The position numbers and the translations under genes are program-made. 64,000 bases of DNA, taken from NCBI GenBank assembly GCA_016192145.1, contig JACPUT010000004.1, positions 85,694 through 149,693 on the forward strand. The letters are read 5' to 3'. Below, piece after piece: positions 40,063-48,052 of this stretch. Position 1 is the first letter of the stretch, and each line of letters opens with the position of its first letter. This stretch comes from Acidobacteriota bacterium. GTDB lineage: Bacteria > Acidobacteriota > Holophagae > Holophagales > Holophagaceae. The notes under the pieces were generated by a model. The model made no database searches, had not been told where the DNA came from, and saw only the letters and a program-made list of their open reading frames with translations.

Positions 40063-42204
40063 CTACTTCTTGAGGAACCCGCGCTTCCGCATCAGCGCGT
40101 CGGTGTTGACGTCGCGGCCGCGGAAGGCGCGGAAGGATTCGCCTTGGTCGCGGGTGTTGCCCACGGCGAGGATCTCCTTCTGGAAGCGGGCGGCGACGTC
40201 CTTATCCCAGGGGCCCTTCCCTTCGGTGAAGGCCTCCCACGCGTCGGCGGTGAGGGAATCGCTCCAGAGGTAGGCGTAGTAGCCGGCCTCGTAGCCCCCC
40301 ACGCCGCCGGAGAAGATGTGCCCGAACTGGGGAATGCGGTGGCGCATCACGATCTCCTCGGGCATGCCGAGTTTGGTGAGCTCGTCCTTCTCGAAGGCGG
40401 TGGGATCGATGGTGGCGCCGCCGGCCATGTGCAGCTTCATGTCGATGACGGCGGAGGCGAGGTACTCCATGGTGTGGAAGCCCTCATTGAATTTGCCGGC
40501 CCTCTTGATCTTGGCCACCAGCTCCTGGGGCAGGGCCTTTCCCGTCTGGTAGTGCACGGCGAAACGGTTCAGCACCTCGGGCGTGTCGAACCAGTGCTCG
40601 TTGATCTGGGAGGGGAACTCCACGAAGTCGCGCGCCGTGTTGGTGCCCGACACGCTGGGGTAGTGGCTGTGGGAGAGCAGGCCGTGCAGCGCGTGGCCGA
40701 ACTCGTGGAAGAGGGTGCGGGCGTCATCCCAGGAGATGAGCACCGGCGCGCCGGGAGCGCCCTTCACGAAGTTGGAGTTGTTGGAGACGATGGGGGAGAC
40801 GGGCTTGGCGCCCATCTGCTGCTGAGTGCGGTACTCGTTCATCCAGGCGCCGGAGCGCTTGCCTTCCCGGGCGAAGGGATCGAAGTACCACAGGCCCACG
40901 TGCTTGCCCTGGGCGTCCTTGACTTCGTAGACGGTCATATCGGGGTGTTGCACCTCGATGCCCGCCAGCTTGGTGAAGGTGATGCCATAGTTCTGGCCCG
41001 CGGCCCAGAACATGCCTTCACGGAGCTTATCCAGCTGCATGTAGGGCATGACCTCGTTGAGATCCAGATCGTACTTGGCCTTGCGCACCTTCTCGGCGTA
41101 GTAGCGGTAGTCCCAGGGGGCGATCTTCACGCCCGCCTTCTCCTCGTCGGCCAGGGCCTGCATGGCGGCCACGTCGGCCTTCACCGCGGCGGCGCCGGGC
41201 TTCCACACGGCCTCCATGAGGGCGAGGGCCTTTTCCGGGGTACCGGCCATGGCCTGCTCCACGGCCCAGTGGGCGTGGGTCTTGTAACCGAGGAGCTGGG
41301 CCCGCTCGAAGCGGAGCTTCAGCATCTCCACCACGATGGCCTTGTTATCGGTCTTGCCGCCGGTGTCGCCGCGGCTGATGAAGGCCCGCCAAACCTGCTC
41401 ACGAAGGGTCCGGTTCTGCGCGTAGGAAAGGACGGGATCCGCGAAAGAGCGGGTGTTGTTGATCACCCATTTGCCCTTCATTCCGCGCTTTTCTGCGGCA
41501 CGGGCCGCGGCCGCTTTGAGATCTTCCGAGAGGCCCTTCAGCGCCTCCTCGTTATCCACCATGGTGAACTGATCCGTTTCATCGGCCAGCTGGTTCTGCC
41601 CGAACTGGGCGGCAAGGGTGGCCAGGCGTTGGTTGAGGGTGGCCAGCTTCGCCTTCTGCTCCGCGCTGAGCTTGGCGCCGCTGCGCACGAAGTTCACGTG
41701 ATACAGCCAGGTGAGGCGCTGCTGCTCCTTGGTGAGCTTGGCCTTGGCGGGGCTGTTGTAGACCTCGGCGATGCGCTTGAAAAGGGCCCCGTTCTGGATG
41801 ATCTCGTCGCCGAAGGCCGCGAGCTTGGGGGCCATCTGCTCCTCGATCTTGGGCATCACGCCCACGTTGAGGGTGGAGGCGTGGACGCCGAAGAGGATGT
41901 TCAGGCGATCCAGCTCCGCGCTGGACTTCTCCATGGCCAGGATCGTGTTTTCGAAGGTGGCGGGCTTCGGGTTGGTGGTGATGCGCTTGATCGCGGCACG
42001 TTGGGCGTTCATGGCGGCTTCGAAGGCTTCGGGGAACGCCTCGGGCTTCACCACGGACCAAGCGGGCACGCCGCCAAAAGGCCCCTTCCAGGGGGCGATC
42101 ATGGCGTCGGCGGCGGTCTTGGGCTTCATCGGTTCACCAGCGTGGCCGGGGGTTCCGGCGAGCACAAGGCAGGCGCCGAGCAGGGGGAGGGAAGGATGGG
42201 CCAT
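40063..42204 (-). CDS. Exported M3-family zinc metallopeptidase (Dcp/oligopeptidase A type)
   Basis: 713 residues, starting with a signal peptide (MAHPSLPLLGACLVLAGTPGHA). The zinc site is LFHEFGHALHGLLS (HEFGH) with a downstream Glu. Typical M3 context follows: ARDFVEFPSQINEHW and YEAGYYAYLWSDSLTADAW. It cleaves short peptides, here probably in the periplasm. AAGGA is about seven bases upstream of ATG 42204; the longer upstream frame is not used. Other M3 family members (PepF) lack a signal peptide. Confidence 0.95.
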   Translation of the reverse strand: MAHPSLPLLGACLVLAGTPGHAGEPMKPKTAADAMIAPWKGPFGGVPAWSVVKPEAFPEAFEAAMNAQRAAIKRITTNPKPATFENTILAMEKSSAELDRLNILFGVHASTLNVGVMPKIEEQMAPKLAAFGDEIIQNGALFKRIAEVYNSPAKAKLTKEQQRLTWLYHVNFVRSGAKLSAEQKAKLATLNQRLATLAAQFGQNQLADETDQFTMVDNEEALKGLSEDLKAAAARAAEKRGMKGKWVINNTRSFADPVLSYAQNRTLREQVWRAFISRGDTGGKTDNKAIVVEMLKLRFERAQLLGYKTHAHWAVEQAMAGTPEKALALMEAVWKPGAAAVKADVAAMQALADEEKAGVKIAPWDYRYYAEKVRKAKYDLDLNEVMPYMQLDKLREGMFWAAGQNYGITFTKLAGIEVQHPDMTVYEVKDAQGKHVGLWYFDPFAREGKRSGAWMNEYRTQQQMGAKPVSPIVSNNSNFVKGAPGAPVLISWDDARTLFHEFGHALHGLLSHSHYPSVSGTNTARDFVEFPSQINEHWFDTPEVLNRFAVHYQTGKALPQELVAKIKRAGKFNEGFHTMEYLASAVIDMKLHMAGGATIDPTAFEKDELTKLGMPEEIVMRHRIPQFGHIFSGGVGGYEAGYYAYLWSDSLTADAWEAFTEGKGPWDKDVAARFQKEILAVGNTRDQGESFRAFRGRDVNTDALMRKRGFLKK

Positions 42205-42353
42205 GGGGGGTCCTTTTCGGTTCCGGCGCCCGGGGGTAATCAACCTGCGGGGCTCTAGGGGGCAAAGATCCATTGGACCGGGGAGGAAACAGGCGGGTCA
42301 AGGAACGAAGTCGCAACTGGCCTGTCCATCCTGTTGCTTCCCGATTCCGGGTT

Positions 42354-43772
42354 TCAACCCAGCTTGACCGTGCCCAGGATGCCCTTGGGATCCAGGTGGG
42401 CCTTCAAGGCCCGGGCCAGGGCCTTCACCGGCTCCGGGGTGAAGCGATCATAGCTGGCCTGGTTGTGGGGGCCCACGCCGTGCTCGGCGCTGTAGGAGCC
42501 GATGAAGCCCTCGACGCACAGGGCATAGATCCGGGGCTGCAGCTCGGCGATGAGCTCCACCGTGGATTTGGCGGCCTCGGACTCCTTCCATACGAGGTTC
42601 AGGTGGGTGCCACCGTCGCCCCAGTGGCCGAAATCGCAGGGCCGGATGAAGGGATACTCCGCGGCCAGGAAACGGGCCACCTCTTCGCGAAAAGCGGCCA
42701 TGCGGCTGCGGGGCACGCTGAGGTCGAAGGCCAGCACTTTGCCCTCGTGGCGCAGGCTCTCGCTGACGTGGTGGCGGATGGCCCAGAGATCCTCGGCCTT
42801 GCCCATGAAGACGTCGAGGATGCCTTCTCCCGCGTCGGACTCCAGAAAGGCCCCCAGGGAGCCCTCCAGCAGATCGCCCAGGGCCAGGGCCTCGGCGGGC
42901 AAGGTGCTGCTCAGCTCCACCAGGGCCGTGAAGGCCGCAGGGGCGGCGTTGCCGTAGGGGTTGCGCAACGAAGGGTGGTGCGTGAACACCGGCGAGAAGG
43001 CGTTGGCGCTGATGACCTCGAAGGCGCTCAGCACGTCGCCCAATTGGGATTCCAGGGCCCGCAATAGGGCCAGCACGGCTTCGCCGTCCTGGGCGGCCAC
43101 CATGGCGACGGCCTGCTGCTTGGGCCTGGGGACCACCTGCACCACCGCGCCCGTCACCACGGCGAGGGATCCGAAGGTGCCCGCCATGAGCGCGCCCAGA
43201 TCCAGGCCCGTGTTGTTCTTGCGAAGGCGGTTGAGCGCGTTGACCACGGTGCCATCGGCCAACACCAGCTCCACGCCCAGCAGATTGCGCCGCACGTCGC
43301 CGTACTTGAGCAAGCGGGTGCCGCCCGTGTTGGTGACCACCATGCCGCCGATGGAGGGGTCCGCGCCGAGGTCGATGGGGTAGAAGAGACCGTCGGCCTC
43401 CAGGGCGGCATTGAGCTGGCTCAGCAGCACGCCGCCATCCACGAGGGCCGTGCGGTCCGTGGCGTCGACCTCCAGTCGCTTGTTCAGCCGCTCCAGGGAG
43501 AGCACCAGCATGGCGCCGGAGGCATCGGGATTGGAGGCGCCCACGAGGCCTGTGTTGGCGCCCTGGGCGACCACTTTCACCCCGTGCGCATGGCAAAAGG
43601 CCATGACCTTCGAAACCTCCGCCGTGGTGCCGGGGCGGACCACGGCCAGCGCCCTGCCCTGCCCGTAGCGCCAGCCCTTCTCGTACTTCTCGAGGTCGGG
43701 GCCTTCGGTCAACAGCGCGTCGGCACCCAGCAGCGTGCGCAGATCATCCAGGAGGGCGAAGGAAGCAGCCAT
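42354..43772 (-). CDS. FAD-linked oxidoreductase, probable D-2-hydroxyglutarate (or D-lactate) dehydrogenase
   Basis: 472 residues of the GlcD/D2HGDH family. PCMH-type FAD-binding half: VVRPGTTAEVSKVMAFCHAHGVKVVAQGANTGLVGAS, IDLGADPSIGGMVVTNTGGTRLLKYGD. C-terminal FAD-oxidase half: CDFGHWGDGGTHLNL and YSAEHGVGPHNQASYDRF (metal/substrate loop). Its upstream neighbour on the same strand is an HglS-like gene whose product would be D-2-hydroxyglutarate, which makes D-2-HG the best guess for substrate. The gap of 108 bases holds a family B repeat. Confidence 0.88.
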   Translation of the reverse strand: MAASFALLDDLRTLLGADALLTEGPDLEKYEKGWRYGQGRALAVVRPGTTAEVSKVMAFCHAHGVKVVAQGANTGLVGASNPDASGAMLVLSLERLNKRLEVDATDRTALVDGGVLLSQLNAALEADGLFYPIDLGADPSIGGMVVTNTGGTRLLKYGDVRRNLLGVELVLADGTVVNALNRLRKNNTGLDLGALMAGTFGSLAVVTGAVVQVVPRPKQQAVAMVAAQDGEAVLALLRALESQLGDVLSAFEVISANAFSPVFTHHPSLRNPYGNAAPAAFTALVELSSTLPAEALALGDLLEGSLGAFLESDAGEGILDVFMGKAEDLWAIRHHVSESLRHEGKVLAFDLSVPRSRMAAFREEVARFLAAEYPFIRPCDFGHWGDGGTHLNLVWKESEAAKSTVELIAELQPRIYALCVEGFIGSYSAEHGVGPHNQASYDRFTPEPVKALARALKAHLDPKGILGTVKLG

Positions 43773-43792
43773 GAAAGCTCCAAAGGAAATCT

Positions 43793-43870
43793 AACCGCGA
43801 ATGACGCGAATGGTCGCGAATGAAAAGCCGGGGTCGGCCCTATTCGCGCTCATTCGCGTCATTCGCGGTT
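43793..43870. repeat. Intergenic inverted repeat, family B copy 3
   Basis: Same arms as copies 1 and 2 (AACCGCGAATGACGCGAATG and reverse complement) between the FAD-linked dehydrogenase gene and the HglS-like gene. Confidence 0.9.
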
Positions 43871-43880
43871 CAGACGATGT

Positions 43881-44900
43881 TTAGCACTCCGCGACGGCCG
43901 TCATCTTGAAGATGGCCTGGGCGTTGGAGCTGTCGAAGCGGAGGTCCAGCTGGCCGGGGGCCTGCTCATGGCGGGTGATGAACTCGTGGAAGGAGCCGGG
44001 GACGACCTTGGCCTCCAGGTGGCCCGCTTCGGTGACGAAGAGGCGCTCCACCAGGGCGGCGCGGAAGGCGGTCTGGATGACGCGGCCCTCGGATCCCACT
44101 TCGAGCTGCTCCTTCATCGGGCGCCCGAGATCTTTCTGGAGCTGGGCCACGGCGGCCACGTCGGCCACGCGATCCGTGGCGTGGTTGAAGGCGTTGCCCT
44201 CGGTGGCGATCCAGGCCATTTCCTTGCTCTCGGCGAGCAGGGTCTCGTAGTCCTCGAGGCTGGGTTCCTCATGTTGGCGGTCGAAGCAGGCCAGCAGGTT
44301 GGGCAGCAGGCGCACGGCCTGGGTGAGGGGCAGCTCGCCCTCGGCGCCCAGCACCTCCAGCAGGTTCAAGGCCCAGGTGGGCAGCGGGTCCACACTGGTG
44401 GAAACCACGTTTTGCACGGCGGCTTGGAAGGCTTCGCTGAAGCGCTCGGGGTGCAGCTCTGAGACGAAGAACTGGGGGATGCCCTCGGGCAGATCCCTGT
44501 GGGCGTAGGCGCGGCCCGTCATGCCCAGGCGATCCAGGGGATAGACGCCGGCCACGTCGTAGCCCAGGGGGCGCAGCACGCGGGTGATGGCCTCCTCGCC
44601 GGCGGGCATCGCGCCGCAAGGCGCCGCCACGGTGCGCAGGGCGCCGTGATCGAAGGAGAGCTGACGACCCGCCCGCACGGCGTCGCGCACGTAGGCCTGG
44701 GCCATGGGGACGCGCTTCATGACGTCCTCCACGAGGAGGAGGTTCAGGGCCATGGCCAGCTCGGCCCGGGTGATCCGGCCGTCGTCCTCGCGCTTCAGCT
44801 CCTGGGGCACCGCCACGGCGGTGAGGAGGGCCGTGGCCCGGCGGGTGCCGGCCACGTCTTCCAGCAGGGTCCAAAGGGCCGTCTCATGAATCTGAAGCAT
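43881..44900 (-). CDS. DUF1338 protein, HglS-like 2-oxoadipate dioxygenase/decarboxylase
   Basis: 339 residues of the DUF1338 family, of which HglS converts 2-oxoadipate to D-2-hydroxyglutarate. Candidate iron ligands are His85 (SFDHGALR), His240 (EGNAFNHATDR) and Glu306 (FHEFITR), the HHE set expected for the vicinal-oxygen-chelate-like site. At 339 residues it is shorter than the 460-residue Pseudomonas HglS. ATG 44900 (MLQIHETALW) is chosen, with GGGAG upstream; the longer frame upstream runs into the promoter region. Co-directional with the likely D-2-HG dehydrogenase and divergent from a LysR gene. Confidence 0.85.
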   Translation of the reverse strand: MLQIHETALWTLLEDVAGTRRATALLTAVAVPQELKREDDGRITRAELAMALNLLLVEDVMKRVPMAQAYVRDAVRAGRQLSFDHGALRTVAAPCGAMPAGEEAITRVLRPLGYDVAGVYPLDRLGMTGRAYAHRDLPEGIPQFFVSELHPERFSEAFQAAVQNVVSTSVDPLPTWALNLLEVLGAEGELPLTQAVRLLPNLLACFDRQHEEPSLEDYETLLAESKEMAWIATEGNAFNHATDRVADVAAVAQLQKDLGRPMKEQLEVGSEGRVIQTAFRAALVERLFVTEAGHLEAKVVPGSFHEFITRHEQAPGQLDLRFDSSNAQAIFKMTAVAEC

Positions 44901-44973
44901 GTCGATGATCTCCCGGCAACAAGGCGGCGAATGCCAGTCCTGCCTTGTGCCATGGATCATTTTTCGCCCTGGA

Positions 44974-44987
44974 TGTGACGGGTCACA
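44974..44987. promoter_or_regulatory. Palindrome TGTGAC-GG-GTCACA in the divergent promoter region
   Basis: Perfect 6-base arms with a two-base centre, between the HglS-like and LysR genes. It has CRP half-sites (TGTGA/TCACA) but with four rather than six bases between, the FNR spacing. A candidate CRP/FNR-family or other operator. Confidence 0.5.
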
Positions 44988-44993
44988 AACGAA

Positions 44994-45021
44994 TTGTTCG
45001 CATGAGTTCATGCTCTATACT
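44994..45021 (+). promoter_or_regulatory. LysR promoter with operator in the spacer
   Basis: TTGTTC (44994-44999) and TATACT (45016-45021) are 16 bases apart. The palindrome GCATGA-GT-TCATGC (45000-45013) fills the spacer, as expected for autorepression. The GTG start codon (45028) is seven bases after the -10 box, so the transcript would be leaderless. Confidence 0.65.
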
Positions 45022-45027
45022 CATTAA

Positions 45028-45921
45028 GTGGCTCGAATCCTCCCCCCCCTGCCCGCCCTTCAGGCCTTCGAGGCCTCGGCCCGGCTGGGCAGCTTCACCC
45101 GGGCGGGGCAGGAGCTGAACCTCACCCAGGGGGCCGTGAGCCGGGCCGTGGCCGGGCTGGAGTCGGACCTGGGGATGCCCCTCTTTGATCGGGTGCGCCA
45201 GCGCATCCGCCTCACGGCCGCGGGTGAGGCCTACGCGGCCAAGGTGGGCCCCCTGCTCGCCAAACTGGAGGCGGCCACCCTCGAGCTGAAGGCCTCCCGG
45301 GGCGAAGGCGGCCTGTTGAACCTGGCCATCTTGCCCACCTTTGGCACCCGCTGGCTCATCCCCCGTCTCTCGGCCTTCACCCATGCCCACCCCGAAGTGC
45401 AGGTGGCCTTCCACACGCGTCTCTACCCCTTCGATTTCGAAGCGGAGGAGCTGGACGCGGCCATCCACCTGGGCGAGGGCCACTGGCCCGGGGCCCGGCT
45501 GGACTTCCTCTTCGACGAGGAGGGCGTGGTGGTGGCGAACCCTCGACTCGCCTTCGCCCAGCCGCTAGAGGGCCCCGCCTCCCTCGCCAGCCACACCCTC
45601 CTCCAGATGGCCACACGGCCCCAGGGCTGGGAGGAGTGGCTCTCCGTTCAGGGGATCACCGGTGTGGACGGCCGCAGGGGGCCGCGATTCGAGAGCCACC
45701 TCATGGTCATCCAGGCCGCGAAGGCAGAACTGGGTTTCGCCCTGCTGCCCTCCTTCCTCGTGGAGGAGGAGCTGATGAAGGGGGAGTTGGTGGAGCCGTT
45801 TCCAGGCACACGCCTGCGGGGGCTGCGGAGCTACTGGTTCGCGACCCCGGAGCATGCCGCGGAGCGCCCGGCGGTGCGGGCCTTCCGATCTTGGCTGCTG
45901 GATGAATCCAAGGCGGGTTGA
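45028..45921 (+). CDS. LysR-type transcriptional regulator (GcvA-like)
   Basis: 297 residues. N-terminal winged HTH (LPALQAFEASARLGSFTRAGQELNLTQGAVSRAVAGLE), then a LysR effector domain with GcvA-type features (LPTFGTRWLIPRLSAFTHAHPEVQV, LGFALLPSFLVEEEL). GTG 45028 is the only sensible start, and no ribosome-binding site stands before it; the -10 box is seven bases away, hence a leaderless mRNA is likely. It probably controls the divergent HglS-like/dehydrogenase genes. Confidence 0.93.
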   Translation: MARILPPLPALQAFEASARLGSFTRAGQELNLTQGAVSRAVAGLESDLGMPLFDRVRQRIRLTAAGEAYAAKVGPLLAKLEAATLELKASRGEGGLLNLAILPTFGTRWLIPRLSAFTHAHPEVQVAFHTRLYPFDFEAEELDAAIHLGEGHWPGARLDFLFDEEGVVVANPRLAFAQPLEGPASLASHTLLQMATRPQGWEEWLSVQGITGVDGRRGPRFESHLMVIQAAKAELGFALLPSFLVEEELMKGELVEPFPGTRLRGLRSYWFATPEHAAERPAVRAFRSWLLDESKAG

Positions 45922-45986
45922 AACAGGATGAACAGGATGAAAGACGGATGGGGGCCCTGCCTTTCCCATCCTGTTCATCCTGTTCT
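45921..45986. repeat. Intergenic inverted repeat, family E
   Basis: AACAGGATGAACAGGATGAA on the left and CATCCTGTTCATCCTGTTC on the right form an inverted repeat with direct sub-repeats (ACAGGATGA twice). It separates lysR from the convergent aconitase-family gene. Confidence 0.85.
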
Positions 45987-47930
45987 TCAGGCCCCCCGGA
46001 TCTCCCCCGCCAGGGCGCTGGCCGCCACGGTGGCGGGGCTGGCGAGCCACATCTGGCCGGGGCCGCTGCGGCCGGGGAAGTTCCGATTGATGGCGCTGAT
46101 GGTGACTTGGTCGGGGCGCTCGCTGACGCCCGGGCCGGCGTTGATACAGGCGCCGCAGGAGGAGCCGAGGACGGTGGCACCAACGGCGCGGAAGTCGTCC
46201 ATCCAGCCCATCGCTTCGGCGAATTGCCGAACGGCCTCGCTCCCACACTGGACATAGAACCGCACATGGTCCGGCACGCGGCGGCCCTCGTCCATGGCCT
46301 TGCGCACAGCCGCGTGGGCGGCCCGGAGGTCCTCCCGCTTCCCACCGGTGCAGCTGCCGACGTAGGCGAGGTCGATCTTCACGGGGGCCGGAAGCGCGCT
46401 CAAGGGCAGGCCGTTGCCGGGATCGCCGGGGCTGGCGAGCATGGGCTCCAGGGCGCCGCAGTCCACGGTGATCGTGTGGGCGTATTCGGCGCCCTCATCG
46501 CCGCGCATCCAGGGTTCCAGGGTGATCACGACGTCCCGGCGCTCGCGAACGAAACGCGCAGTCTCCGCATCCGGGGCCACCAGCCCCGTGAAGCCGCCGA
46601 TCTCCGCGGCCATGTTGGTGAGCGTGGCGCGCTCGTCCGTATCCATGGCCGATACGGCTTCCCCCATGTACTCCACGACGAGACCCAGGGCCCCGCCCTC
46701 CCGGATGAAAGGGTCCCTCAGCAGGTGCAGCACCAGGTCCTTGGCGCTGACGCCGGGGCGCAGGCGGCCGTCCAGCTGTACGCGCAGCGTGCCGGGCACG
46801 GTGACGCGCACGTCGCCCGTCACCCAGGCGTTGGCGATGTCCGTGGTGCCCACGCCGAAGGCGAGGCAGCCCAGGGCCCCCGCGTGAGGCGTGTGGCTGT
46901 CCGTGCCCACTACCACCTGCCCCGGCAGGGCGTAGCGCTCCGCCATGATGGAGTGGCAGATGCCCTCGGAGCCCGAGCCATCGGCCAGCTCGCCATGGAG
47001 GCGGATGCCCTGTTCCGCGCAGAAGGATTCCTGCGCGGGCGGGAGGCGATTGGCCACGTCCAGCAGGCCCTGGGCCCGGTGCTCGGCCTTCATGCTGTGA
47101 TGCAGGAAGGTGAGGTGGTCGCGGAAGGCCAGCACCGAGGCGGGATCCTTCACCCGTGCGCCCGGTCCCAGGGCCTTGTGGAGGAAGCTGGCGGCCATGG
47201 GGGTCACGTACTCGTGGCTGAAGCGCCAGTCGGCCTGGACGAAGAGACCATCCCCGGGCGCCACCGTTGAGAGCCCCACCTTTCCCGCCGCCGCGTCCAC
47301 CACCGCGTGGCGGGCCAGCAGCTTTTCCGCGTAGGTCATGGGGCGCGGAGCGTGGGAAGGCACCGGCACCACCACCTCGCCCTTCAGCCGCGCGGCATTG
47401 AAGGCGAAGAGGCCGCCTCGGCGCACGATCTCGGCTGTGATGGGATCCAGGCCCTCGGTGAACGCCGCCATGGGAATGGCCTCTCCAGCCCTGAGGCAAT
47501 CCAGGAGCCCGAAGTCCGTGCTGGTGAAGAGGCCCAGGTTCTGGCAGTTCTGGCGGTAGATGCGCTCGAAGCTCTCGGCGATCACGAGTCGGATTCCGGC
47601 GCACAGCTCCGCGTAGGGGCTCGCTTCGCGGCTGCTGCCCTTGCCACGCCGCTTGCCGGAGACGCTGACAGAAAAACCGCCGGCGCGAACGAGGCCCTCT
47701 TGGCAGGGAAAGCGATTGCCCGCCTGCAGGCCCAGGTAGGGGAAGTCGCCCAGCTTTTCGTCGAAGTGGTAGCAGATCCACGCCGGCGTGATCTCGTCGG
47801 TGCTGATCTGGTCGCGCAGCTTGCCGGCGGTGGCGAGGGCCAAGTCCTGGCCGTGGAGCTGGCCAGTCAAGAGGTCCGGGTCCTCGGTGAGGAAGAGGAC
47901 GCGACCGGGGAAGGTGAGGTTGTCGTTCAT
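45987..47930 (-). CDS. Aconitase-family hydratase with swivel domain first (LeuD-LeuC order)
   Basis: 647 residues. The first 200 residues are a LeuD-like swivel domain (SGKRRGKGSSREASPYAEL, AESFERIYRQNCQNLGL); the rest is a LeuC/aconitase-like domain with the [4Fe-4S] cysteines (YVGSCTGG and GSSCGACINAGPG). AcnB also has its swivel before the catalytic domains but carries a HEAT domain, absent here. The substrate could be citrate/isocitrate, 3-isopropylmalate, homoaconitate or a dimethylmalate. ATG 47930 is chosen. Its position behind a lysine-type cassette hints at a link, unproven. Confidence 0.88.
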   Translation of the reverse strand: MNDNLTFPGRVLFLTEDPDLLTGQLHGQDLALATAGKLRDQISTDEITPAWICYHFDEKLGDFPYLGLQAGNRFPCQEGLVRAGGFSVSVSGKRRGKGSSREASPYAELCAGIRLVIAESFERIYRQNCQNLGLFTSTDFGLLDCLRAGEAIPMAAFTEGLDPITAEIVRRGGLFAFNAARLKGEVVVPVPSHAPRPMTYAEKLLARHAVVDAAAGKVGLSTVAPGDGLFVQADWRFSHEYVTPMAASFLHKALGPGARVKDPASVLAFRDHLTFLHHSMKAEHRAQGLLDVANRLPPAQESFCAEQGIRLHGELADGSGSEGICHSIMAERYALPGQVVVGTDSHTPHAGALGCLAFGVGTTDIANAWVTGDVRVTVPGTLRVQLDGRLRPGVSAKDLVLHLLRDPFIREGGALGLVVEYMGEAVSAMDTDERATLTNMAAEIGGFTGLVAPDAETARFVRERRDVVITLEPWMRGDEGAEYAHTITVDCGALEPMLASPGDPGNGLPLSALPAPVKIDLAYVGSCTGGKREDLRAAHAAVRKAMDEGRRVPDHVRFYVQCGSEAVRQFAEAMGWMDDFRAVGATVLGSSCGACINAGPGVSERPDQVTISAINRNFPGRSGPGQMWLASPATVAASALAGEIRGA

Positions 47931-47964
47931 GTGAAGCCAGGCATTGACGGGGTTAAAAAACAAA

Positions 47965-48040
47965 ACCAGTGATGAACAGTGATGAACGGTGATGGGCACA
48001 TCGAACAGCCATCACTGTTCATCACTGTTCATCACCGGTT
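47965..48040. repeat. Intergenic inverted repeat, family C copy 1
   Basis: ACCAGTGATGAACAGTGATGA on the left and its reverse complement on the right, each with internal GTGATGAAC repeats, between the aconitase-family gene and larC. A second copy is at 63796-63864. Confidence 0.9.
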
Positions 48041-48052
48041 GATCCTTTTCAC

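Noticed and set aside
39088..42258. A 1056-residue plus-strand frame across mazG and the M3 peptidase
   Set aside because: It is an antisense shadow of two well-supported genes and of low-complexity composition.
45921..45986. A short CRISPR-like repeat run
   Set aside because: The units are an inverted repeat with tandem words and no spacers, and no cas genes are in the window.
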